NCBI GenBank assembly: GCA_937967325.1 | Contig: CALBSQ010000250.1 | Location: 1 to 44,761 of the forward strand | DNA: 44,761 nucleotides | DNA from: an uncultured Chloroflexota bacterium | GTDB lineage: Bacteria; Chloroflexota; UBA4733 | Direction of reading: 5' to 3' | Shown here: piece after piece, positions 14,814 to 22,656 of the stretch | Numbering within the stretch: the stretch's first letter is position 1 | Layout of the letters: every line of letters begins with the position of its first letter | Made by a program: the position numbers and the translations under genes | Notes under the pieces: model-generated | What the model was told of the DNA's origin: nothing | Seen by the model: only the letters and a program-made list of their open reading frames with translations | The model's database searches: none

Positions 14814-16885
14814 ACGCGACGACGCGGGCGATCCATGAGCAGGCCGGCGGCGAGCGCCGTGCTCACGCCACCCATCAGCTTCGGTAGCCACCGCGGCACG
14901 CGCGGCGATCCAGCGGCGATGGCGGCGACCATCAGCGACCCGCTCAGGCCGACAGCCAGGGACAGGCGGCGCGTGCCACCCGCGATCGTCTCCTCCAGGC
15001 CCTCGATACCCCGCAACTGCACCCGCATGCCGGCGCCCGGTCGCACGCCAACCGACCCTTCCAGGGCCTCCAATAGCCTGACCAAACGGAGACGCACCTT
15101 CTCGGCCTCGTAGAAGAGCTGGCGCGGGCTGGCGCCGTGGACAAGCTGCCGCAGCGTATTCCGGAGTACGTACGACTCAGCGACAGAGAAGGGGTCGAGC
15201 GTGGGCTCGAGCTCGGCCGCGATGAGCTGCATCTGCGCGAAGGCCTTGCCGATCAGCGTGAGCGCGGTCGGGACGCGGATGCGGTGGCGGGCGGCGATCC
15301 TGGTCACCTCCTGGAGCAACGGCCCGAGCCGTAGCTCCCGCAGGGAGAGGTCTCGATAGCGCGTGATCAGCCCAGCCAGATCCTCGCGGAAGGCCGCCAG
15401 GTCCGTTGTGGCGTCCGGCTCGGCATTTCCAAGGAGCAATACGACCTCCGATAGGAAGGCGGCATCGTGCTGAGAGAACGCCAGCAAGAGCAGGAGGATG
15501 AGTCCGCGCGCGTCCGCCTCTACCTCGCCGACCATACCCAGGTCGAGGAAGTAGATCCTGTCGTTCCACCACTTCATGTTTCCGGGATGTGGGTCCGCGT
15601 GGAAGAAGCCCGCGGTCAGCACCTGGTGGTAGTAGGCCTCGAGGAGTTGGCGCGCCGCCTCTTGTCGCGCGGGACCGGCCGGGGCCTCGCGGGCGGGCGC
15701 GCCTTGAATTTCCTGCATCACCAGCAGCCGGGCGGTGGAATATTGCTCATAGACGTCCGGCACTCCCAGGCGCGGGAAGGGAGCGAGCACCTCGCGCATC
15801 CGCCGGAGGTTCCCTGCCTCGCTCCGGAAATCGAGCTCGCGGCGCAGCGATGTGGCCAGGTGCTCGACCATGGCGGGCACGTCGAAGACCTGGCGCAGCT
15901 CTGGGCGCTTGGCGGCCTGCTGGGCGAACATTTCCAGCAGCGCCAGGTCCTGGAGGATGTCGCGTTCCGCGGTGGGCCGCTGGACCTTGACCACGACACG
16001 CTCGCCCGACTCCAGGACAGCGCGGTGGACCTGGGCGATAGTGCCGGCCGCCAGCGGCGCGGGCTCGATGCTGGCGAACACGTCTTCCCAGGGCACTCCC
16101 AGCTCCCGCTCCATCGCAGCCACCACCTCGGCCTCGGTCAGCGGCGTCACTCGTTCCTGGAGGGTGGACAGCTCTTCCACCAGGGCTGGAGACAGCAGGT
16201 CCGGGCGGGTAGAGAGGATCTGGCCAAGTTTGGCGAAGGTCGGCCCCAGCTCATCCAGGGCCGAACGTAGCCGCCGGGCGGACTCGCGCGCCGCATCGTC
16301 CGACTCGGGGCGTCGCAGCAGTTGGCGGACGCCGGCTCGGGCCATGACCCGGCCGATCCGCCAGGCCCTGGCCGTCAGCAGCCCGGACACGGGGTCCGCG
16401 GTCGCGGCTCGGCGGCCGCGTCCGCCCGCGCTATCGCTATCGTCGGGCTGCACGGTATTGACGATGACCACGGTGCAGCGCGCGCCATGGGTGATGCGAT
16501 TCGGGATATTGCCGAGCAGAAACTGCTTGCGTCCGCGCATGCCGGCGTTGCCGAGCACGGCCACGTCTACCGCCTCCTCCTCGACGGCCCGGAGGATGGC
16601 CAGCGCGGGATCAGTTGCGACCTCGATGCGCCCGCGCCCGCGATGGCCGGCGAGTTGTTCGGCGAAGCGCTGCAGGGTCTCGCTCGCCTCGCGGCGTCCC
16701 GTCTCGACGATCGCGGCGTTTCCGGCGCCGGCCGCCTCGGGCAGCACCTGGAAGAGCAGGAGCTCTGCCTGTGACGCCGCCGCCAGGTCCGCGGCCCACC
16801 GGACCGCCCGATCGGCGCTCTGGGAACGATCAGTGGCGACCATCACTCGCCGAATGGAAGGGGCGTCCACACTCGTTGTAACCAT
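14810..16885 (-). CDS. Universal stress protein - UbiB/ABC1 kinase-like fusion
   Basis: A 691-residue two-domain protein. Residues 1-145 are a UspA domain (VMVATDRSQSADRAVRWAAD, then AVLGNAGMRGRKQFLLGNIP and CTVVIVNT at the end). After a Gly/Arg-rich linker comes an ABC1/UbiB atypical kinase: the family-specific FAKLGQILSTRPDLL (KxGQ), AAGTIAQVHRAVLESG (Ala-rich loop), VVVKVQRP, the catalytic GFFHADPHPGN, and the metal-binding DLG (normally DFG). Two hydrophobic segments sit at the C-terminus, suggesting membrane anchoring. UbiB proteins support lipid or quinone metabolism through ATPase activity. The N-terminal USP may add nucleotide sensing. ATG 16885 follows AGGAG by 7 nt. Confidence 0.9.
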   Translation of the reverse strand: MVTTSVDAPSIRRVMVATDRSQSADRAVRWAADLAAASQAELLLFQVLPEAAGAGNAAIVETGRREASETLQRFAEQLAGHRGRGRIEVATDPALAILRAVEEEAVDVAVLGNAGMRGRKQFLLGNIPNRITHGARCTVVIVNTVQPDDSDSAGGRGRRAATADPVSGLLTARAWRIGRVMARAGVRQLLRRPESDDAARESARRLRSALDELGPTFAKLGQILSTRPDLLSPALVEELSTLQERVTPLTEAEVVAAMERELGVPWEDVFASIEPAPLAAGTIAQVHRAVLESGERVVVKVQRPTAERDILQDLALLEMFAQQAAKRPELRQVFDVPAMVEHLATSLRRELDFRSEAGNLRRMREVLAPFPRLGVPDVYEQYSTARLLVMQEIQGAPAREAPAGPARQEAARQLLEAYYHQVLTAGFFHADPHPGNMKWWNDRIYFLDLGMVGEVEADARGLILLLLLAFSQHDAAFLSEVVLLLGNAEPDATTDLAAFREDLAGLITRYRDLSLRELRLGPLLQEVTRIAARHRIRVPTALTLIGKAFAQMQLIAAELEPTLDPFSVAESYVLRNTLRQLVHGASPRQLFYEAEKVRLRLVRLLEALEGSVGVRPGAGMRVQLRGIEGLEETIAGGTRRLSLAVGLSGSLMVAAIAAGSPRVPRWLPKLMGGVSTALAAGLLMDRPRRRV

Positions 16886-17085
16886 CAAAACGCTCCTGGA
16901 TCGTTATAGGCGAGGGGGCTGGTGGCGTAGCCGGCGAGTAGAGCGGCGGCCTTGCCAGACGAGGCCATCGCTGCCCGGTTGCGCACCATGAGGTTATAGC
17001 ATGGTTCGTGCTCACCGCGCTTGCGCGGCGGCACCCTATGCGGCAGAATACGTCAACGCCGCCGCCTGGACGCTTGAGGGGGCAG

Positions 17086-19038
17086 ATGCGCTACCCGGAA
17101 TTCCACTTTCGCTGGCAGTGGATGCTCGCGGCGACGTCCGACGCGCTCTGGCCGCTAGTCGCCAACACCGATCGCTTCAACCGCGACACCGGCGTGCCGG
17201 CGGTCGAGCGATGGACCGGCGCGGAACCGCCTCCGGTGAACGGCCGGCAACGGCTGCGCCTGCGCCGCTTCGGCGTGCCCATCGTGTGGGAGGAGGAACC
17301 GTTCGAGTGGGTTCGGCCGTCACGGTTCGGTGTGACCCGGCGCTACCGCACCGGTCCTGTCGCCGAGATGCGGACCCGGGCGGACCTGCAACCGCTGCCG
17401 AGGGGGGGGACACGGCTGGTGTACCAGGTCTGGGCGCGGCCCCGAACCGCCCTGGGCCTGGTGGCCATCCCAGCGCAGATCGGCATCCTGAGCGCCCGCG
17501 CCTTCGACGTGACCTTCCGCCGCTATGGCCAGTTTGCCGCCCGCGGCGAGGCGCCGCGCCAAACGGGTCAGGTTCGCCTGGCTGAGGGAGGGGCGGCACG
17601 GCTGGCCAATCTCTACCAGGCGTTGACGGCACAGGGCGCTCGCCCGGACCTGGCAGGTAGGCTGATCCAGACCATCGAGCAGGGTGACGACCTCTCCCTG
17701 ACCCGCTTGCGTCCCTATGCGCTTGCCGACGCCTGGTCGGCGCCACGTCGGGCCGTGCTGGAGCTCTGCCTCCTCGCCACCCGCCTCGGCCTGCTGGAGC
17801 TCCGCTGGGATGTGCTCTGTCCGCTCTGTCGCGGCGCCAAGCGGAGCAGCCAATCCCTGGCCGGCGTGGAGGAGCGGATGCACTGCGACGCTTGCCGGAT
17901 CGACTTCAGCGCGAATTTCGATCGCTTCGTCGAGGTTACCTTCCGCCCTGGCGCGGCGGTCCGTTCGATCGAGGTCGCCGAGTTCTGCGTCGGCGGTCCC
18001 CAGATCACGCCGCACATCGTGGCCCAGCAGCTCCTGCCGGCGGGGACGGAGCGGACGCTGACGCTCCCGCTGGAAGCGGGGCGCTACCGGCTGCGCACGC
18101 TCGCCCTGCCCGGCGGCCAGGCGCTAACGGTCGCGCCCGACGGCTCGGGCGAGGCCACGGTGCGCGCCAGTCCCAGCGGCTGGCCGGGCGACGAGCTGCG
18201 CCTGGCCTCGACAGCGACGCTGCGCTACGAGAACAGCACGACGGACGAGCAGTTGTTCATTCTGGAACGCATGGCCTGGGCCGACGAGGCGGCCACCGCT
18301 GCCGACGTTATCGCCCTGCAACGCTTTCGCGATCTGTTCGCCAGCGAGGCGCTCCGCCCAGGGCAACGGATCGCCGTGGGGAGCCTGGCGGTCGTCTTCA
18401 CCGACCTGCGCGGCTCCACGCGCCTCTACCGGCAGGTGGGGGATGCGCCCGCCTTCGGCCTGGTGCTGGACCACTTCGACGTGCTCCGCGAAGCCATCGG
18501 CGCGGAGGGCGGGGCCGTGGTAAAGACGATCGGCGACGCGGTGATGGCGGTCTTCCGGCGTCCCGTGGCAGCGCTACGGGCGCTGCTGCGCGCGCAGCAG
18601 CAACTGGCGGCGCCGCGGGAGGGTACGCGGCCGCTGCTGCTCAAAGCCGGCATCCACTATGGCCCGTGCATCGCCGTCACGCTCAACGATCGCCTCGACT
18701 ACTTCGGCTCCGCCGTGAATATCGCCGCCCGGCTGGAGGGCCTGTCGTCGGGATCGGATGTGGTCGTCTCAGCGGCGGTTCGCGACGATCCGGAAGTGGC
18801 CGAGTGGCTTGCCAACGCTGATGAAGTCCTCGGCGCGGAACCATTGGAGGCCACCTTGAAAGGTCTGGATGAGGAGCGCTTCGTCCTCTGGCGTCTGACC
18901 GCGGCCGGTGTCACCGGAGTGCCAGGGAGTAGCGCGACATCGTCAGACCGCGATTCCACGTCTGCAGCTCGACTACTCATGCCTTCCGGCAGCGCGGGCG
19001 CGGACGGCCACGCGGTACAGCCCGAGGAGCAGTCCTAG
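17086..19038 (+). CDS. Class III adenylate/guanylate cyclase with SRPBCC and zinc-ribbon regions
   Basis: About 650 residues. The first 150 look like an SRPBCC/START-type lipid-binding fold (FHFRWQWMLAATSDALWPLV onward). A DUF5939-like middle part follows, including a zinc ribbon (CPLCRG, then CDAC about 30 residues on). The C-terminal class III cyclase has VVFTDLRGSTRLYRQV (first metal Asp), VVKTIGDAVMAVF (second metal Asp), GIHYGPCIAV and LDYFGSAVNIAARLEG (substrate Asp, transition-state Asn and Arg). All catalytic residues are present, so it should make a cyclic nucleotide, probably cAMP. ATG 17086 has GAGGGGG; upstream starts exist at 17008 and 17038. Overlaps the convergent SRPBCC membrane gene by 66 bp. 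Confidence 0.88.
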   Translation: MRYPEFHFRWQWMLAATSDALWPLVANTDRFNRDTGVPAVERWTGAEPPPVNGRQRLRLRRFGVPIVWEEEPFEWVRPSRFGVTRRYRTGPVAEMRTRADLQPLPRGGTRLVYQVWARPRTALGLVAIPAQIGILSARAFDVTFRRYGQFAARGEAPRQTGQVRLAEGGAARLANLYQALTAQGARPDLAGRLIQTIEQGDDLSLTRLRPYALADAWSAPRRAVLELCLLATRLGLLELRWDVLCPLCRGAKRSSQSLAGVEERMHCDACRIDFSANFDRFVEVTFRPGAAVRSIEVAEFCVGGPQITPHIVAQQLLPAGTERTLTLPLEAGRYRLRTLALPGGQALTVAPDGSGEATVRASPSGWPGDELRLASTATLRYENSTTDEQLFILERMAWADEAATAADVIALQRFRDLFASEALRPGQRIAVGSLAVVFTDLRGSTRLYRQVGDAPAFGLVLDHFDVLREAIGAEGGAVVKTIGDAVMAVFRRPVAALRALLRAQQQLAAPREGTRPLLLKAGIHYGPCIAVTLNDRLDYFGSAVNIAARLEGLSSGSDVVVSAAVRDDPEVAEWLANADEVLGAEPLEATLKGLDEERFVLWRLTAAGVTGVPGSSATSSDRDSTSAARLLMPSGSAGADGHAVQPEEQS

Positions 19039-19614
19039 CGCCAGGACTCCGCCGGCCATGACGCCGAAGGGATGGACCCTGGTTGGCGGAGGCGGTGGCG
19101 GGACGCGGGCAAGCTCCTCTGACGAGGTTGCCTCGCGCCGGGCCAGTTCCAGTCGCAGGCTCTCCTCGCCCCTGGCCATAGCCCACAGGTGGTTCGCCCG
19201 GAAGATCGGCTTCACGACAGCGGAGCCGTAGCGCAGCAGCGGCTTCTCGGCGCGGATCTTCCAGTCATAGGTAACATCCGCCCAGGTCCCGTCCTGCTCG
19301 AAGGTCCAAATGCCCCGCCCCTCGAAGTCGCCCGTAGCTTCAAGACTGAAGCCGCGGGGATAGCGCGACTCCGTGACGCGAAACTGCCAGCGCAAGGTGT
19401 AGGGCAGCCAGCCCTTCGTGTAGAGGTCGACAACTTTACCGACTCCGCGCTCGTCACCGGGTTCTAACTGATTGACGCGAAGATAGACCGATGGCCACCA
19501 TCGGGCGAGGGCGGGCGCGTCGCCCAGGATCTGCGCCACCTGGTCGATGGTTGCCCGGACACGCCAACGCGTGACAAAATGGTAGTCGTTGGTCCGTTCG
19601 TCCGGCGAGATCAC
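18973..19614 (-). CDS. SRPBCC-family membrane-anchored protein
   Basis: A 213-residue protein. Residues 10-150 fit the SRPBCC (polyketide cyclase/dehydrase) helix-grip pattern: YHFVTRWRVRATIDQVAQIL, then WWPSVYLRV, FSLEATGDFEGRGIWTF and KPIFRANHLWAMARGEESL. The C-terminus has one transmembrane helix (VMAGGVLALGLLLGLYRVAV) after a proline run and ends with basic residues. The domain binds small hydrophobic ligands in other families; the ligand here is unknown. I choose GTG 19614, after a GGGAGGGGG run. Its 3' end is buried 66 bp inside the convergent cyclase gene, whose N-terminus has a similar fold. It lies 40 nt after the comM-like gene, so is probably co-transcribed with it. Confidence 0.75.
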   Translation of the reverse strand: MISPDERTNDYHFVTRWRVRATIDQVAQILGDAPALARWWPSVYLRVNQLEPGDERGVGKVVDLYTKGWLPYTLRWQFRVTESRYPRGFSLEATGDFEGRGIWTFEQDGTWADVTYDWKIRAEKPLLRYGSAVVKPIFRANHLWAMARGEESLRLELARREATSSEELARVPPPPPPTRVHPFGVMAGGVLALGLLLGLYRVAVRARAAGRHE

Positions 19615-19654
19615 AGCGCCTCTGCCCCCTCCCGGCAACGTGCGATCGCAGCGC

Positions 19655-21181
19655 CTACGGCCGCTGGCGGGGCCGATAGGTGAGGGCCTCGGCGACGTGG
19701 GGCGTGTCGAGCTCCTCACTGTCTGCCAGATCGGCGATAGTGCGGGCCAGCTTGAGCACGCGGTGGTAGCCGCGCGCGGACAGGCCAAGGCGGGCCGCGG
19801 CGGTCCGCAACAGCGCCTGCGCCGGCGCGGTGGGCCGGCAATAATGGCGGATCTCGCCGGCCCCCATCTCGGCATTACAGGTGAGTGCCGTTTCGGCCAG
19901 CCGCGCTTTGCCGCGAAGGCGCGCCGAGCAGACTCGGGCCCGCACGGCGTCGGAGGCCTCGGCCGGACGCGTGTCGGCCAGCTTGTCCAGGTCGACTCGC
20001 GGCACCTCGACGTGCAGGTCGATGCGGTCCAGTAGCGGACCGGACAGCCGCGCCTGGTAGCGGGCGATCATGGTGGGGGTGCAGGTACACTCCCGAGCAG
20101 TATCGCCCGCGTGCCCGCAGGGGCAAGGATTCATCGCGCCCACCAGCAGGACGCGGGCGGGGTAGGTGACCGCGCCCTGGGCGCGGCTGATGGTCACCGT
20201 GCCGTCCTCTAACGGCTGGCGCAGCACGTCCAGGCCCGAGGCGCCGAACTCGGGGAGCTCGTCGAGGAAGAGGACGCCGCGGTGGGCCAGGCTGAGCTCG
20301 CCCGGCCGCGGCCAGCGCCCGCCGCCCACCAGCCCGGCGTGGCTCACCGTGTGGTGGGGGGCGCGGAAGGGGCGCTGCTCGACGAGCGGCTGGTCCGGCG
20401 GCAGCAGGCCGGCCACGCTGTAGATTTGGGTCGCCTCCAGCGCCTCCTGGGGCTCCAGCGGCGGCAGGATGCCGGGCAGGCAGCGCGCCAGCAGCGTCTT
20501 GCCCGCGCCGGGCGGCCCGCTCAGCAGCACGTTGTGCCCGCCGGCCGCGGCGATCTCCATGGCCCGCTTGGCGTGCTCCTGCCCCTTCACCTCCCGCAGG
20601 TCGGGGCCGGCGACGCCATTCGCCAGCCCGTCGAAGCGACCGGGGGAGGGGACGTAGGGGGCGATGACCTCCCGTCCGTGTAGGTGGGCGACGAGCTGGC
20701 CGAGCGTGCCCACCGGGACGACCTCCACGTCGGGCACCAGCGCCGCCTCGGGGGCGTCGGCGGCCGGGACGTAGGCGACGCGCAGGCCGCGGGCGCGGGC
20801 GACGGCGACCATGGGCAGGATGCCGGCGGTGTGGCGCAGCGAGCCGTCCAGGGAGAGCTCGCCCAGGAAGACGGCGGGGCCGAGGTCTTGGGGGAGCTGG
20901 CCGGAGGCGGCCAGGATGCCGGCGGCGATGGGCAGGTCGTAGCTGGAGCCCTCCTTGCGCACCTCGGCCGGGGCGAGGTTGATGGTGATGCGCTGGTAGG
21001 GGAAGGCGGCGCCGGCGTTGCGGATGGCGGTGCGCACCCGCTCCTTGGCCTCCTGGATGGCGGCGTCGGGCAGGCCGACCAGCTCCATCTTGAACAGGCC
21101 GTGGGCGATGTCGACCTCGACCTCGACCAGGTGGCCGTCCAACCCCAGCAGGGCGCAGGTCAGCACGCGCGCCAGCCCCAC
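19655..21181 (-). CDS. comM: YifB/ComM family Mg-chelatase-like AAA ATPase
   Basis: A 508-residue protein, the usual ComM length. The N-terminal Lon-protease-like fold carries VGLPDAAIQEAKERVRTAI and INLAPAEVRKEGSSYDLPIA. The AAA+ Mg-chelatase domain has GPPGAGKTLLARCLPGILPP (Walker A), FRAPHHTVSHAGLVGGG, GVLFLDELPEF (Walker B) and a four-cysteine insertion (NPCPCGHAGDTARECTC). The C-terminal ARGYHRVLKLARTIADL is diagnostic. ComM is a hexameric helicase promoting branch migration during natural transformation. GTG 21181 after GGAAGG fits the family's 'glArv.sa.l.Gl' start, whereas upstream starts would add unrelated sequence. Confidence 0.93.
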   Translation of the reverse strand: MGLARVLTCALLGLDGHLVEVEVDIAHGLFKMELVGLPDAAIQEAKERVRTAIRNAGAAFPYQRITINLAPAEVRKEGSSYDLPIAAGILAASGQLPQDLGPAVFLGELSLDGSLRHTAGILPMVAVARARGLRVAYVPAADAPEAALVPDVEVVPVGTLGQLVAHLHGREVIAPYVPSPGRFDGLANGVAGPDLREVKGQEHAKRAMEIAAAGGHNVLLSGPPGAGKTLLARCLPGILPPLEPQEALEATQIYSVAGLLPPDQPLVEQRPFRAPHHTVSHAGLVGGGRWPRPGELSLAHRGVLFLDELPEFGASGLDVLRQPLEDGTVTISRAQGAVTYPARVLLVGAMNPCPCGHAGDTARECTCTPTMIARYQARLSGPLLDRIDLHVEVPRVDLDKLADTRPAEASDAVRARVCSARLRGKARLAETALTCNAEMGAGEIRHYCRPTAPAQALLRTAAARLGLSARGYHRVLKLARTIADLADSEELDTPHVAEALTYRPRQRP

Positions 21182-21277
21182 CGCCGCCCCCTTCCGAGCA
21201 CGCGCCAGTATCGCACCGCGCGCGCCGGGAAGCAAGGGCCGACGCGCCACAAAGCGACACCGATGCGAATCTGTGGC

Positions 21278-21306
21278 TGGCATCGGCGCGCTGCCCTGGG
21301 TATACT
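21278..21306 (+). promoter_or_regulatory. Candidate promoter of the cytochrome c gene
   Basis: CTGGCA at 21278-21283 and TATACT at 21301-21306 are spaced 17 bp. Transcription would start about 110 nt upstream of the cytochrome gene. The same TATACT box occurs before the tRNA-Lys gene in this window. Confidence 0.45.
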
Positions 21307-21425
21307 CCGTCGTGCAAGCTGCTTGATGGCGGCAGTCGATGGAGAAGGCGGTGCCGGCGGGCACTACGGGTGGCACGCGGATTGCGCAGCGAGTCACCGG
21401 ACGAAAAGGTCGAGGAGGTTAGAGC

Positions 21426-21827
21426 GTGATCCGTAGAGCACTGGCAGGCATCTCTCTGGCTGCCGTTATGACCGTTGGCTTGGCCGCATGCGGCAACAGC
21501 GGGAGCAGCGGCAGCACCAGCGGTGGCGGCGGCAGCAAGTATCCGGGCAATGGTAACGCTGACGCGGGGAAGACCCTGCTCCTGGGCGCCGGCGGCTGCG
21601 CCGCTTGTCACACGGTCGCCGGAACGACGGCGGCGGCCAAGATCGGGCCTGAGCTGACCCACGTTGGCACGATGCTCACCGCTGATCAGATCTACACCCA
21701 GATTGTGGATCCGCAGGTGCGACCGGCTCCGTACGCTCAGCCGCCGACGAGCACCCACATGACGCCGAACAGCCTGAGCGACCAGCAGCGGCAAGACCTG
21801 ACGGCCTATCTTTCCACGCTCAAGTAA
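21426..21827 (+). CDS. Cytochrome c lipoprotein
   Basis: A 133-residue exported c-type cytochrome. The N-terminus is a lipoprotein signal with lipobox LAAC (MIRRALAGISLAAVMTVGLA then AC), followed by a Ser/Gly linker. The single haem site is CAACH (in GAGGCAACHT), and the distal Met is most likely that in THMTPNSLSDQQ, as in class I cytochromes ending 'M......ls..e..dLvaYL..l'. It should carry electrons at the outer face of the cytoplasmic membrane. GTG start with a strong GAGGAGG site. A stem-loop terminator follows at 21875. It is monocistronic, so its redox partner is not visible. Confidence 0.92.
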   Translation: MIRRALAGISLAAVMTVGLAACGNSGSSGSTSGGGGSKYPGNGNADAGKTLLLGAGGCAACHTVAGTTAAAKIGPELTHVGTMLTADQIYTQIVDPQVRPAPYAQPPTSTHMTPNSLSDQQRQDLTAYLSTLK

Positions 21828-21874
21828 CGAGCCGCTATGGTTGACGGGCTGACGCGGTAAGTTTCGTCAGCATT

Positions 21875-21908
21875 CGGGAGCGACCAGACGGTCGCTCCCG
21901 TTTTGTTT
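21875..21908 (+). terminator. Rho-independent terminator after the cytochrome c gene
   Basis: A perfect 11-bp stem (CGGGAGCGACC at 21875-21885, GGTCGCTCCCG at 21890-21900) with loop AGAC is followed by TTTTGTTT. A smaller 7-bp hairpin (GCTGACG 21848-21854, CGTCAGC 21865-21871) precedes it. Confidence 0.9.
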
Positions 21909-21933
21909 CCGGTGGGGCGGTGGCAGGCGACGG

Positions 21934-22650
21934 TTACCAGCCCACGGCGAGACGCGCCGCCTCGATCTCGGGAAGGCCGGCAGCGCGAATGCGCGCGGCA
22001 GCGCGGTCGACATCGTACGCCACTCGCCGCCATTCCCATTGTTGACCGGATTCTTCCAACAGGAGGTAGCTCGCCCGCCAATCCCGGTCGCGCGGCTGCC
22101 CTACCGATCCCGGATTGCAGATGTACCGGCGGCGTCCCGCGCCGGCGAATGAAGCGATCTCCACCGGCCCCGTTACTCGGCCGCGCTCATCAAACACCCC
22201 GGCGCGATGGGTGTGGCCGAGCAAGCAGAACTGGGCGGCGAAATGGGCGAAGTTGGCGCGGGCGACACGGCCGTCCAGCACGTATTCCCAGACCGGATCG
22301 CGAGGGCTGGCGTGGACGAGCGTGAACGGGTTACGCTCCAGCCGGTGCGGCAGCGCTCGCAGGTACGCGGCGTGATCGGCCTTCAGGTTCTGGGCGGTCC
22401 ACCGGAGGCAGGCCTGGGCATCGTCGTTGAAGCGGCTCAGTGCGGCTCCCCCGATGGCCGCAAGGTCATGGTTACCCGCGAGGGCGACGGACGCGATGTC
22501 GCGCACGCGGGCCACGCAGGCGTCGGGCTCGGCGCCGTAGCCCACGACATCGCCCAGGCACCACCACTCATCCACCGCGCCGGCGTCGGCAATGACCGCG
22601 TCCAGCGCGTCCAGGTTGCCGTGAATGTCCGAAATGACGGCGATACGCAC
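21934..22650 (-). CDS. Metallophosphoesterase (calcineurin-like, YfcE-type)
   Basis: A 238-residue protein with the complete metallophosphoesterase signature: AVISDIHGNLDALDAVI (D-x-H), WWCLGDVVGYGAEP (G-D), ALAGNHDLAAIG (G-N-H-D), FTLVHASP (H) and FCLLGHTHRAGVF (G-H-T-H). It binds two metals and hydrolyses phosphoesters; the physiological substrate is unknown. The GTG start at 22650 lies 6 nt after the stop of the S41 protease gene, so the two form an operon, probably with the PASTA pseudokinase further upstream. Confidence 0.93.
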   Translation of the reverse strand: MRIAVISDIHGNLDALDAVIADAGAVDEWWCLGDVVGYGAEPDACVARVRDIASVALAGNHDLAAIGGAALSRFNDDAQACLRWTAQNLKADHAAYLRALPHRLERNPFTLVHASPRDPVWEYVLDGRVARANFAHFAAQFCLLGHTHRAGVFDERGRVTGPVEIASFAGAGRRRYICNPGSVGQPRDRDWRASYLLLEESGQQWEWRRVAYDVDRAAARIRAAGLPEIEAARLAVGW

Positions 22651-22656
22651 GGACGC

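Noticed and set aside
19875..21794. 639-codon open frame on the minus strand overlapping comM
   Set aside because: Its translation is Arg/Gly/Pro-rich, typical of an out-of-phase reading of a GC-rich gene; comM has clear family motifs in the other frame.
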